Positions 1 to 12,800 of a DNA stretch of 64,000 bases are shown here, in pieces; position 1 is the stretch's first letter, and each line of letters opens with the position of its first letter. The notes below the pieces were generated by a model. That model was given only the letters and a program-made list of their open reading frames with translations, searched no databases and had not been told where the DNA came from. The position numbers and the translations under genes are program-made. This stretch comes from Aurelia coerulea (lineage: Eukaryota > Cnidaria > Scyphozoa > Semaeostomeae > Ulmaridae): positions 14,360,501 to 14,424,500 of the forward strand of contig CM076960.1 of NCBI GenBank assembly GCA_039566865.1, read 5' to 3'.

Positions 1-590
1 GGCAAAAGATTCTCGCTAAACTTTTATATCATGTCACTCCTCAGATTTTCAAATAAAGTTTGCTGCCATCCCCGTAGAAATCCGTTCAAAAATGATGGAG
101 CTATGACCTTCAGAAGACCAAATTTGCCTAATGACTGAAACCAGCAGTTGGCCATTTTGTCTTACTATTTTGCATTGATAAGTTTCTTCAAGTGAGGTAA
201 GAAATAATTTCTGTGAGGTCAGAAATAGTGGAACTCTCTGAGGATTATCGGAACTTTCACGAGAGCTATGACATTGGAGGCTGCTGTTTCATTTTCATTC
301 CATGAGGATTATCGGAATTTTCACGAGATTTTCATTTTCAATCCAAGAAGCTATTTATCGCTGCAAAATAGTGAGACAAAATGGCCGACCGCTGGTTTCG
401 GTCATCGGGCAAATTTTGTCTCCTGAAGGTCATAACTCCATCATTTTTCAACGGATTTTTGTAGGGATGGTAGCAACCTTTAATTGAATATCTGAAGAGC
501 ACCATCATGCAAAAATTTGGCGAGAATCATTCATTTTGCCGTAATCTGCAGACAAACGGGGCACAATTTTTTGGGACGCCCTGTAGGGAA
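1..590. mobile_element. palindromic element, left end cut by the window
   Basis: Bases 1-185 are matched in reverse by about 335-560 (for example CATTTTTGAACGG against CCGTTCAAAAATG), so this is a foldback-type element whose left end is missing. The right end reads TTTTTTGGGACGCCCTGTAG, close to the GGGACACCCGGTA ends of other elements here. The loop holds an imperfect direct repeat (GAGGATTATCGGAA at about 239 and 303). The small open frame at 302-487 is part of the arm. Confidence 0.6.
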
Positions 591-1392
591 AGAAAACTTC
601 ACAATCATTATCAGTATATACCGGGTGAGCCAGAACAAAATTCCCACTTTTAAAAATTCATAGCACCAAGAGTACTAGATGGACTGGAATGAGCGGAACT
701 TTGCTTGATAGCTGAAAGATTGAAGTATTTTTGTATTTTCTTGCGTTTTAATGGGCATTGAAAATATAAGAAAATTCGACATTACGAGAATTTATTTCAT
801 GGTTGCTAAATGCTTGAAAAAACCCAAAACACTTGACCACATTAAAACGACTCTCTTTGCACAGAACAATAAAGAAAATACATTGTTTCACGGGTGAAAG
901 ATGCGGTTTTCCGTTTTCCGTTTGTATTTTAAACATTCCTTTTTATTTGTAGTAGCAGTTACGTGTAGTTTTATGTAGGTCCCCTTTAAGGTTACGTGTA
1001 GTATTAGCAATTATTTTTCTCTCTAGCAGTTACGTCCAGTGGTATGTTCGTATTTCCTGTTTTATGTTGCCATGAGGTAGCCGTAGTTTTCGCTCCAATT
1101 GGTATTGTATTAGGAGTAGGGTATGGTATTTTGTAAGTAACGTTGAAAGTAATATGTTATTGTAAGTTATTAAATGATGTATAAAAAAAAAGATGCGGTT
1201 TGCATATTTATTGCCATGAGATTGAAAATCTTTAGTATTTGTTTTAAAATCTATTTCGTATAACTCTTGAGAGAGGTGAAATGCTCTTTCTTGCGTATTG
1301 TTCTGTGTGCGGAGATCCCTTACGATTTAATCCAGTGTTTCAGGGCCCTTTTTCAGACATTCTGTAAAAAAATGTTTAGTAAAATTTACCTA

Positions 1393-2689
1393 CGGTGTTC
1401 CAAAAAAGTACTCCTCTTCGAAAAATCACCAAATTTTCATGATGAGGCCGATTTTCAATTTTTCTTTCTCAGCAAGTAGATCAAAGACCAAATCAATTTT
1501 CCAGGCATAGCTAATCTTGTGATCGGTTTTAAAATTAGTGAATTTAGCTCTTTTTAGGGCTGCATGGTTTTTAAGGATACTGCAAAGAGCACTCATAACT
1601 ACCAGATTTATTATTTTGTATATCAAGCTTCTAGTTTTTTCATGTAGGTCAGAAAGAAGCACAAATCATTATTGTAGACTCAGAATATAATTAAAAATCT
1701 CAATATAATGGCTCTCAGGCAAGATTAATAATGTAGCTCAAAGAGTATAGCTCAGGATGAGGTTTTTCAATGCGTCATTCCATGCCTTTTAAAGGGTCTG
1801 TTTCATCCAGCATGCCTTGCACGTGCCGTCTGTTGATGTTCCTTTGTTGCCGCCATTTTCATGGCCCATGAAAATGGCGGACAACAGAGGAACATCAACA
1901 GACGGCACGTGCAAGGAATGCTGGATGAAACAGACCCTTTATCTTTAAATATACCGGGTGTCTCAAAAAAAATACTCCTGTTTCAAAAATCACCAAAAAT
2001 AGATTATCAAACCTTCGATAAAATTTTCTTTTTGAGTTGTTTTGTCAAAAACCCAAAAATATTCATAGATGATAAAATGTTTGCTTTTGATACAGCAAGG
2101 TAGAACAATTATACGTTGAAAAACCTCATTTTGCGCTATAGTTTTTAAGCAAAATACTCAATCTTGCCTAAGAGTCAAAATTTTCAGATTTTTTATCATC
2201 ATTGAGGTCTGCCATGATCTTGCGCATTTCTTTCTGTCATTTATGACCAAACTAGATGCATTACATGCACAAAGAAATTGATCTGGCAATCATCAGTGCT
2301 TTTTGCAGTATGGTTCAAACCAGGTAGCCTTAAAAGGAGCTAAATTTGCTACTTTTTAAACCAATTACAATATCAGCTATAAATTGGAAAATAATTTGGT
2401 CCTTGATATACTTGGCAAAAAAAGAAAATTGAAGATCGGCCGTGAAATCAGTTTTTGGTGATTTTTCAAACGGGAGTACTTTTTTGGGACACCCGGTAGT
2501 TGGATCATTCTATGATTTTAAAATTTCTAAGATTTAAAAATTTAGAATTTCTAAGATTTAAAAATTTAGAATTTTAAGATTTTAAAATTCAAAGCTTTTT
2601 AGATTTTGAAATTTTTCAAATTTCATGATAAGTTTGGTAGTTGAAGTTTGGCGATTTTTCAAGCGGGAGTACTTTTTTGGCACACCCGG
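1393..2689. mobile_element. cluster of four GGGTGTCCCAAAAAAGTACTCC-type ends
   Basis: Left-type ends start at 1393 and 1954 and right-type ends stop at 2496 and 2689, all with TA next to them. The arm after 1393 matches the arm before 2496 in reverse (CTCAGGCAAGATT at about 1715 against AATCTTGCCTAAG at 2161). The order of nesting is not resolvable by eye. Between 2515 and 2625 lies an AT-rich tandem repeat with a unit of about 24 bp. Confidence 0.55.
1792..1943. repeat. spacerless palindrome, about 75-bp arms
   Basis: The sequence from AAAGGGTCTGTTTCATCCAG to the centre at CATGGCCCATG is repeated in reverse almost base for base, with at most a few mismatches and no spacer. It sits in the loop of the 1393-2496 element. 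It would extrude as one long hairpin. Confidence 0.75.
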
Positions 2690-2879
2690 TATAATTTCAG
2701 TGCGCATAAAAACGTGAGGAAAATCACGAAAAGACTGCAGTCTTTTGGCTATCCGGTAAAATTCGATTCATCCAAATCCATACGATACTTTCAGTGCCCT
2801 GAATTTTCCAAAGTGGGAACTTTCTTCTGGCTCACCCAGTACGACGAAAAAATACGAAGTTTGAAAGTTTGAGGCTTTA

Positions 2880-3040
2880 AGGCGAATTTCCAGTCTGTAG
2901 AATTTTCCGAGCGGGCGGAATTTTAGACAATAAAAGGTCGCTCAGCCGTAACTTTCTATTCAATTCCAGGGCGACATTTTCTCACGCAAACAAAGGAAAT
3001 TCCGCCCGCTCGGAAAATTCCACTGACTGGAAATCAGCCT
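2880..3040. mobile_element. 161-bp MITE with TTA target duplication
   Basis: The ends are AGGCGAATTTCCAGTC and, in reverse, AGGCTGATTTCCAGTC. Inside, TTTTCCGAGCGGGCGGAAT is mirrored at about 3000. TTA lies at 2877-2879 and at 3041-3043. A three-base TTA duplication is typical of PIF/Harbinger elements (family knowledge), so I infer a Harbinger-type MITE. Confidence 0.65.
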
Positions 3041-3043
3041 TTA

Positions 3044-3654
3044 CATCAATATCTTTACAAACGTCGATGCGTCATTTTGATTCACCTGGCATCAAAATTA
3101 TTTCTTTTAAAATCTCGTAAACCGAGTACGCCAAAAATAATGTATCCACTGTTTGGAAATTTGTACTGCATAAAGCACAGAATTAACTCTCAAAATTTTA
3201 CCTCCGTCATCTCAGTGGAGCTTGAATTACATTTGCAAGATTTTTCGCAGAACTTTTGGTGCTTTTATTCTTTGCTATTATTATGAGCTAGCCAAAAATC
3301 CTATTCCTCAATATGGCTAAAAACTGTCAAAAAGGGCTGCTTGCTGTCATATTATATTTTGACGATTTGATTAATCTATACATTAATCTTGACTATTTTC
3401 AGAATAACAACGTTTTCTTTCAGGAAATTAGAAAATTTGATCGACGTTTTGTGATCGCTTTCAATGTTTTTGAAAACGAAAATTTTAAGAAACTCGTTTC
3501 TAGCTCTAAAAACTGCCAACAAAAATATTTGCAAAAAATCCTAGAAACTAATTCAGGCTCTCTGCTAAAGATTCAGTCATAGATTTCGAAATTGGTCCAG
3601 TGTACCATTTATCGTGGCCTGCCAAAAGTGCATAGTTTATTTTGGCGCACACGG
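3044..3654. mobile_element. right part of a TA-ended element, related to 32860-33086
   Basis: From about 3425 to 3654 the sequence matches 32860-33086 (shared GCATAGTTTATTTTGG and ATTTGATCGACGTTTT). It ends CGCACACGG before TA, like the other CCGG-TA ends. I did not find a matching left end. It lies just downstream of EDC3 exon 10. Confidence 0.5.
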
Positions 3655-3705
3655 TATATGCGACGAGAGAGAGCCGGTTTGAATTATGGTAACTGAGGGA
3701 CAAAC

Positions 3706-3805
3706 CTTGAACTGTTGTGATGATTTTTGCTTGAGTCTTCCGGAAAAGCTCCAATTGAGATTGCAAGATTGGAACCATCTCTGGGACAAAAAGTGTCACA
3801 TTTAC
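3706..3805 (-). CDS. EDC3: EDC3 exon 10: YjeF_N, last exon in the window
   Basis: 33 codons plus one base, encoding [20 protein letters not shown] and [13 protein letters not shown]. It continues exon 9 in phase 0 and matches the family's strand-helix pattern after the ARHLANH helix. The acceptor is a long T run before CAG and the donor is CAAG before GTTTGT. It ends in phase 1. I found no continuing exon between 1 and 3650 on the minus strand, so the rest of the domain should lie outside the window. A transposon end lies 50 bp downstream. Confidence 0.9.
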
Positions 3806-6800
3806 CTGAAAAAAAAAACGAAAGTCAACCAGACCTACTCATTGCAAAATACACACCTTTCAAGCAGTAATCTTCCTCTGTAGAAACAAAATAGATCCAT
3901 TGCAGCTACGAGAACTCTAGGCCGTATCAACCGTTTTTGTGTGCAACAATAACATCTGTCTAAATAGCGCCTCCTTATTGGTTGAAAATTAAATTCTAGC
4001 AATTTGATTGGTCAATACGGATCCACACCGTATTGGCTTAAGTGACCACACTTTATAAGAGTAATGAATTGAGTCGCTATTGAGCAAGTGATACCTGCAA
4101 ATCAAAGAACGCAGGGAAACGAGGGACGAAATGTCATAAGTCTAGGTTTATGGTATCCCTAAAATTGTGCTTGAAGCTTGAGGTTGTGAAAGTTAAATTT
4201 GCTAAGAACAACCCTAAGTTGAGTCACTGACACAGTTAAACCAGCTTTATCTAAACCATGTTTAATGTTAACCAATTAGATGCATTCGACTTGTTGGATT
4301 GACCAATTAGAAACTCTTAATTCGATAGTTTATAGAATGCAACATTCTCTAATAGCTACTTGACGTTTTAGCTATTTGCAGAACGGTTCATTGTGACTGA
4401 AGAAAATCTACGAAAGATCGAAAATGTTCATGAAATATCTTGTTTTTCTTGCGTGCTATTTACTAGCAAACAAGACGTCTCAATCTTTACTTAAACAATA
4501 TTATCATTATTACTATCATTACTAATTCGTTATTAAAGTAGGCAAATATGCAATAGCAAATTTAAAGCTAATTTAGACCTAGTAACAAAAACTAATTTGG
4601 ACAAAATAAATTTACAATAAAAAAGTACTATTTACATGTTCAAACTAAAAAATCTAAATTTGGAACAAAGATTCGACAAAGCATAAAGTTGCATTTCTCC
4701 CCTTTCCATGATTATATTCGGTTTTTTAAAAAACAGCTAGGGAACTAGCAGTATTTATCTCATTTGGTAGCAGCTGCCAAAGTTTATGTCCAATAAACTC
4801 TGTGGTTTCAGTACCAAAATTTTTGGTCCTTGCATTTGGTTGCAAAAGATCATTGCCGCTTCTTAGGCTGTAAGGCACATCATTGGTTACAAATATGTCC
4901 TTCATAAATTCAGGCTTCCGATTTACTTTCATCTTATAAATTTTGATCATGAGCAACTGTAGGTTTCTATGATGGACTGTCACTGAGTTGTCTCTAGACT
5001 TATGACGATGAGTCCCTTGTATCCCTGCGGTACCTTGCTCACAGGGACTCATAATGAAATAGTTAAAAACCTGACCCTATCTTCTGCATTCGATTGATCG
5101 AATCTGGATCGAACGACTGCTTCGGCTCTGTTCAACGGTCACTCCTCAGAAAGGAAATGCTATAGAAACCACGGTAAGCAGACACTTAATCAACAAAACT
5201 TGGTATTCATCTGAAGAAGAAAGTTCACTTTACCTGGTGAGTGCAAAATAAGTCTTTTGATGCTGCAATTTCCATGTTTTTAAGACCAAGGCATACCAGA
5301 GAAATCTTCAAGTACATGCTGCAGCAACTTCCTTCAAATTTAGTCAACTGCGTCAATCGAATTGAAGGTTCGAAACTGATTGTTCTTCGCCAAATCTCGC
5401 ATTCTGATTGGTATGCTAGGAATCCCAGCATATTAGGCCTAAATAGGGTCAACTTATTCAGAGTAATACTATGAGTCTCTGTTGACTGAAGCGCCATCTT
5501 GAAGTCAAAGAGCACAGGGAAACAAGAGACTAATCGTCATAAGTCTAAGTTGTCTCCAGCAATGTTTCAAAATCAGACTCGTAGTCTCCGTATGCAATTC
5601 ACAGTGCCCTTAAATGCTATGAGGTGATTTTGTATACCAGCAATTTGTACCCCAGATAGATAAAAAATAAAAAAAACGCTTAATCAGATTTAGTTAAAAC
5701 TATGAGGTGACTTGGTTGCAGAGTTAAAAATCAACAAGCTTCAAATTTACCAGCAATGCAGATTTGGTTGGATCCAGCTATATGAATTTACCAATAGCTA
5801 ATCATTCTCCAAAGATAAAAAAATAAAAAAACAGATGGATTGGTTAGCTTAATCAATAGATCCAGCGATGTGAATTTAGCTTGAATTTAGCTTAATCAAT
5901 AGCTAATCATTCTCCAAATGTTCCTTGATAGTTAACTTGAACATAGATAAAAAAGTATGCAGATTTGGTTGGATCCAGCGATGTGAATTTAGCTTAATCA
6001 ATAGCTAATCATTCTCCAAATGTTCCTTGATAGTTAACTTGAACATAGATAAAAAAGTATGCAGATTTGGTTGGATCCAGCGATGTGAATTTAGCTTAAT
6101 CAATAGCTAATCATTCTCCAAATGTTCCTTGATAGTTAACTTGAACATAGATAAAAAAGTATGCAGATTTGGTTGGATCCAGAGATGTGAATTTAGCTTA
6201 ATCAATAGCTAATCATTCTCCAAATGTTCCTTGATAGTTAACTTGAACATAGATAAAAAACAAACAGATTTGGTTAGATCCAGCGATGTGAATTTAGCTT
6301 TAATCAATGGCTAATCAATTTCAAAATGTTCCTCGAAAAACCAGAACTACCAGCATTAGAGCAAAGTATACTGCAAAATTAAAAGCATCTTGAATATCTG
6401 CAGCTTCACAGGATTACAGACAAGCACACAACTTGATTAAAACACTGTAACAAAGGAGTCTCTTGCTGATTCATGAGATATCTAGTCTCGAGGGAGCTCT
6501 CAAAATTCATTTATAATTAGAAGTATAAACTCCTAAAATAGCCTAGAATGGCCAAGTCATTTTATAAAAGTCAAGACCCATCATGGGCACAACTTTGTTT
6601 GGATAGAAATCTTTATGAAAGTGTCTGTTTAATGTTCAATTAACTTGTGTGTTTGGTGTTTGTCAGCAATGCTCAGGGATAGCAAGGATTGTCATGTTTT
6701 ATAATTTGACATTACAATTCACCATTGCTAAAGCAGCAGCTCTGGTTTTGACCCAGGGGTAATTTTGAAGTTTGCTGTTTGTTAACTTTACAACCAAGTC

Positions 6801-9800
6801 ACCAATAATACTGGAAAATATATTAAAATCTAATCTAGTTATTACAGATTTGAATAAAATAATTGTTTGATAATGAGTATAAAACAGTCTGCATTAGAAT
6901 TTTTCAAATCTGTTACATTGTTTTTGAGACAGCCTCACAGTGAGCACAGTGAAGAAAGTTTGGAATAAATACCAAAATATGAAGTTTAAAAATCTGAATT
7001 TATTTCATGCCCATACCATCAAGTACACTCTGAATGTTTATGAAACGCAAACATTTTTTTAAATTGGACAACGGATAGCCAAGAATATGATTTTTGAAGA
7101 TGGGCCTAACTGTTTGATTTGTTTACATAAGCACTTCCAGAATAACGCTGCCTGGACTGAATTTTCAAGGCAATATTTTCTCTGCTCAGAAAGGTCCGAC
7201 AATTTTCGTTTTGATCTTATTTCAATCCTCTAGTCATGTACTTTCAAGTAATTGCAACAATGATTGGAAATATTATATTTTGGTTCATTTTCATGTGATT
7301 CATAATGGCGGAAATTTGAAAAATTCATATCTTCAAAAATCATTTTAAAAATTCAACAGTTGAAATGTAAAATTTGGAGCAAAATATATTTACCAAAAAA
7401 ATTAAAAAATTAAAGCAACTACTATGTGTGCAAGTTTCTACCAAAGGGTTTGTTCTAAATCGTACCCAAAAAGAATTATGATCATTCTTATTTTTGTGGT
7501 ACAACGGAGATATTTCATATTTTTTCAATGTTTCCTGCAATAAAAGTAAATTAAGGCCTGCTAAAGCCTTCAAAAAGTGACTAAACTCCATCTCTGTGAC
7601 ATAGTGTCATGAAATTTAACCCTCGGAAAGCTTTGCTTTTTATTGTTATACATAAAATCACTGTTTTCAAGCATTTTTTATTTGTCCCATCAGCAGAAAA
7701 CGACCAAAAACGTGTGTTTTTAATGATAACTACCACGAATAAGGGACTTTAAGACTTCATCAGTGTAAAATTGTTATTAGAATGATGAAAGTGAATGATT
7801 TTCATCACTCCAAGTCTCTTCAAGCCCCAAATTTTTCGGCAGTTATGATGGAAAACACGTTTTTCTATCTTTCTGCTGACGGGACAAATAAAAATGTTTG
7901 AAAACAGTGATTTCACGTAGATCAATGAAACACAAAGCTTTCTAAGGGTTAGAATTCATGACTCTATGTCAAAGAGACGGAGTTCAGTCAGGTTTAAAGG
8001 CTTTAGCAGGCGTTGTTTTTTTTATTATTGCAGAAAACATTGAAAAAATCTCAAAAATCTCCGTTTTACCACAAAAATAAGAATTACCATAATTCTTTTT
8101 GGGTACGATTTAGAACAAACCCTTTGGTAGAAACTTGCAAAAAATAGTGGCTTTTAATTTGTAATATTTTTGGTAAATACATTTTGCCCCAAATTTACAT
8201 TTCAACCGTCGAATTTTTAAAATGATTTTTAAAGATATGAATTTTGCAAATTTCCGCTATTATGAATCAAATAAAAAACTAACCAAAATATGAATATTTC
8301 CAATCATTGTTGCAACCACTTCAAAGTACATGACTAGAGGATTGAAATAAGATCAAAACGAAACTTATCGGACCTTTCTGAGCAGAGAAATATTGCTTTG
8401 AAACTTCAGTCGAGGCAGCGATATTCTGGAAGTACTTATGCCAACAAATCAATGAATTAGGCCCAACTTCAAAAATCATTTTCTTGGCTATCCGTTGTCC
8501 AATTTAAAACAATTCGTGTTTCATAAATCTTCAGAGTGCCCTTTGTGATATGGGCATGAAATAAATTTGAATTTTGAAACTTCATGTTTTGGTATTTCTT
8601 CCACTCCCTGGATCACTGTGAGCCGGTATGTGTTTTCACCATATTTTTAATTTATGCTTTGGGTAAGTACAAGAGGATTTGATGTAAACTGTAAATCTGT
8701 TGCCTTTTATTGGGACATCCAGTATGTGTTTTCACCATATTTCAAATTTATGCGTTGGGCAATTACAAAAGAATTTGATGTAAACTGTAAATCTGTTGCA
8801 TTTTTTTGGGACATCCGGTATGTGTTTTCACCATATTTCAAATTTATGCGTTGGGCAATTATAAGAGAATTTGATGTAAAATGTAAATCTGTTGCATTTT
8901 TTTGGGACATCCGGTATGTGTTTTCACCATATTTCAAATTTATGCGTTGGGCAATTATAAGAGAATTTGATGTAAACTGTAAATCTGTTGCCTTTTATTG
9001 GGACATCCAGTATGTGTTTTCACCATATTTCAAATTCATGCGTTGGGCAATTACAAGAGAATTTGATGTAAAATGTAAATCTGTTGCCTTTTATTGGGAC
9101 ATCCAGTATGTGTTTTCACCATATTTCAAATTTATGCGTTGGGCAATTATAAGAGAATTTGATGTAAACTGTAAATCTGTTGCCTTTTATTGGGACATCC
9201 AGTATGTGTTTTCACCATATTTCAAATTCATGCGTTGGGCAATTACAAGAGAATTTGATGTAAAATGTAAATCTGTTGCCTTTTATTGGGACATCCAGTA
9301 TGTGTTTTCACCATATTTCAAATTTATGCGTTGGGCAATTATAAGAGAATTTGATGTAAACTGTAAATCTGTTGCCTTTTATTGGGACATCCAGTATGTG
9401 TTTTCACCATATTTCAAATTCATGCGTTGGGCAATTACAAGAGAATTTGATGTAAAATGTAAATCTGTTGCCTTTTATTGGGACATCCAGTATGTGTTTT
9501 CACCATATTTCAAATTTATGCGTTGGGCAATTACAAAAGAATTTGATGTAAAATGTAAATCTGTTGCCTTTTTTGGGACATCCGGTATGTGTTTTCACCA
9601 TATTTCAAATTTATGCGTTGGGCAATTATAAGAGAATTTGATGTAAAATGTAAATCTGTTGCATTTTTTTGGGACATCCGGTATGTGTTTTCACCATATT
9701 TCAAATTTATGCGTTGGGCAATTACAAGAGAATTTGATGTAAACTGTAAATCTGTTGCCTTTTTTGGGACATCCGGTATGTGTTTTCACCATATTTCAAA

Positions 9801-12800
9801 TTTATGCGTTGGGCAATTATAAGAGAATTTGATGTAAAATGTAAATCTGTTGCATTTTTTTGGGACATCCGGTATGTGTTTTCACCATATTTCAAATTTA
9901 TGCGTTGGGCAATTACAAAAGAATTTGATGTAAAATGTAAATCTGTTGCCTTTTTTGGGACATCCAGTATGTGTTTTCACCATATTTCAAATTTATGCGT
10001 TGGGCAATTACAAGAGAATTTGATGTAAAATGTAAATCTGTTGCATTTTTTTGGGACATCCGGTATGTGTTTTCACCATATTTCAAATTTATGCGTTGGG
10101 CAATTACAAGAGAATTTGATGTAAAATGTAAATCTGTTGCCTTTTATTGGGACATCCAGTATGTGTTTTCACCATATTTCAAATTTATGCGTTGGGTAAT
10201 TACAAGAGGATTTGATGTAAACTGTAAATCTGTTGCATTTTTTTGGGACATCCGGTATGTGTTTTCACCATATTTCAAATTTATGCGTTGGGCAATTATA
10301 AGAGAATTTGATGTAAACTGTAAATCTGTTGCCTTTTTTGGGACATCCGGTATGTGTTTTCACCATATTTCAAATTTATGCGTCAGGTAATTACAAGAGA
10401 ATTTGATGTAAAATGTAAATCTGTTGCCTTTTTTGGGACATCCGGTATGTGTTTTCACCATATTTCAAATTTATGCTTTGGGTAAGTACAAGAGGATTTG
10501 ATGTAAACTGTAAATCTGTTGCCTTTTTTGGGACATCCGGTATGTGTTTTCACCATATTTCAAATTTATGCGTTGGGCAATTACAAGAGAATTTGATGTA
10601 AACTGTAAATCTGTTGCATTTTTTTGGGACATCCGGTATGTGTTTTCACCATATTTCAAATTTATGCGTTGGGCAATTACAAGAGAATTTGATGTAAACT
10701 GTAAATCTGTTGCCTTTTTTGGGACATCCGGTATGTGTTTTCACCATATTTCAAATTTATGCGTCGGGTAATTACAAGAGAATTTGATGTAAACTGTAAA
10801 CTTACCGTATGATTAGCTAAATGACGTGCAGCAGATATAGCCTGAAGTCCATCTAAATGTGGCCCTGCTAGTACGACAATGTCCGGTGCCTGGTGAGCAT
10901 TCTTGGGACAAATTCGGCTCTCTCCGCCTTGAAAAAAGAAAACAACTTTTACCAACTACTGGCTGAGTCCAAAAAACCAAATCCCCGTTTGGAAGGCCAC
11001 TTCTCCTTGGATTATGTCTCGTTCAATTCCAACCCTGACCATCCAACCCCCCCCCCCCGGGCAGCCCGGGGGTCAACGAAAATTCCTTGCTTAAATGCCC
11101 AGGGGCCGTAGAAAAATGTACGGACAAATGCCCCGGGGACCGGGCACTAAGAAAATGCCATGTTCCCAGTTACTGAATAAGCAAACTCACCTGTTCTTGT
11201 CAAATGCTACTCAAATGCCCGGGGCCGGAAATACCTTTGGAGTAAATGCCCAGGGTGTCCCGGGGGAGATGGTCAGGGTAGGAATAGAACGAGACATTAC
11301 AATATAATGATATCGAAAAATATATCATCCTGTGATGGACACGTTCTGGTCCACTTTAAAATTTACCTAACTGAAATCGGCAACTCCATTCTGAAAATAT
11401 GAAGGATTTTCCCAAGAAAACCCCTTCGAAAACAGTTCAAAACATGCGGAAAATCGCGACGAGATTTTCTGTTTTACAGCCCCTTGAAAGATTTTCTGTT
11501 TTACAGCCCCTTGGAGGGCCCCTTGAAAACCAGCTTCTGCTGAAGGGCAACCCTCCTTAAAAGAAATGAAATGAAATGAAAAAATGAAAGCAATGGCTTT
11601 TGCATGCTTTCCCATTGGGAGGATAAAAGTGTCATCCCTGGAAACATAATTATTCAGCGCAATTACATCCTCCCAAGAGGACAACACGCGCAGAAGATCA
11701 TCGTTGAAATGTAGAAGTCATTGCTGTAAGGTCCGTGTAAGGCAGGAATATTAGAAAAGTTTATTCGTCATTTTGGGCATGTTCTGAAGGTTTCTTGAAG
11801 GGGCTTTCTTGAGAAAATCCTCATAAGGTCAGAACAGAATGGTCGATTTCTGACAGGTAAATTTTAAAATCAATGGAATGCTTTTCATTCAGGGGTGCAA
11901 AAAGCTGGAACAGCCTTTCAGCTGAGGTTAAACAGGCATCTTCGGTCAATGCCATCAAGAGCCATATTTAGCGTAGACTGCTGTGTAGATAATAGATTTT
12001 AGATACAATGCAAATAGATTTTAACACTGATCATTATTTCTAACATTGTTTTCAATAGATTAATTAGACTTTGACATATTGTAAATAGGTTTTTTCTTTC
12101 TTTTATATTATATTATTATTATTGTATTGTATCGTAGATGGAGAGCCCCTTCAAAATCAGCACTTGCTGAAGGGCTACCCTCCCTAAATATATGAAATCA
12201 AATCAAATAAAATGATATATTTACCGATATCATCGCATTGATATCAAGCGAGCAGTGGCCTTTCCAACGTGATTGTTTTTATTACTCAACCGATACAATG
12301 TGACATCCAAAACGCGGGCAGTCAAGCGTGACAGTGCGCGAGACTTAAGGATTGAGAGTACTAAGACCACGCATCAGGCCTCATCAAAAATATTCTGTGC
12401 CTGCGAGCAAATGGTTGGGAAAAATCAAAACACTCTCAGTACAATTAAGGTGCCAGCAAATAATGTGTCATGATGTTTTGTGCCTGCGAGCGATGCTCGT
12501 GCGCTCGTGCAAATTAAGGAGGTCTGCCACGCATAGACTCTTCAGAGACGATTTTGACCAAAAATAATTGCATTTTTAATCCGCTTGCATTGAAGTTGAT
12601 AATCATACAAATTGAATTGAACGATACTGCTCATTGACCGTGTATCCCAGAAAAGAGTGTACAGATTTGGATTGATCCAGCGCAGCAATATGAGTTTTGC
12701 TTTAATCTATGGATAATTTATTTCAAGATTTTCCTCGATAGTTAACTTAAGCATATACACCTCGTTTGTCGGTATTGATGCTTTATGAGCAGAAATATTA

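Larger units (their letters stand above)
621..2839. mobile_element. TA-flanked TIR element hosting nested relatives
   Basis: The left end CCGGGTGAGCCAGAACAAAA and the right end, which in reverse reads CTGGGTGAGCCAGAAGAAAG, are terminal inverted repeats, each next to a TA. There is no transposase frame. Two more elements of the same style are nested inside. This is a non-autonomous DNA transposon whose superfamily I cannot name. TA duplication is shared by Tc1/mariner and several other groups. Confidence 0.65.
10959..12293. mobile_element. TA-flanked element, relative of 34881-35508, with insertions
   Basis: The left end CTGGCTGAGTCC and the right end ...ACTCAACCGA each have TA next to them. 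The inside aligns with 34881-35508 (shared AATTTACC-ACTGAAATCGGC, CTCCATTCTGAAA, CTTGAAGGGGCTTTCT and CAGTGGCCTT). It is longer because a MITE (11015-11296) and a LINE fragment (about 11865-12215) are inserted. The left end is only 31 bp from EDC3 exon 9. Confidence 0.65.

Noticed and set aside
1..3650. Further EDC3 exons on the minus strand
   Set aside because: No segment continues the YjeF_N domain with the phase that exon 10 requires. The open frames there belong to repeats.
8654..9631. 325-codon open frame of a 32-residue repeat
   Set aside because: It follows from the satellite unit being 96 bp. Units of 95 bp break the frame, both strands are open in places, and there is no start, splice or domain support.
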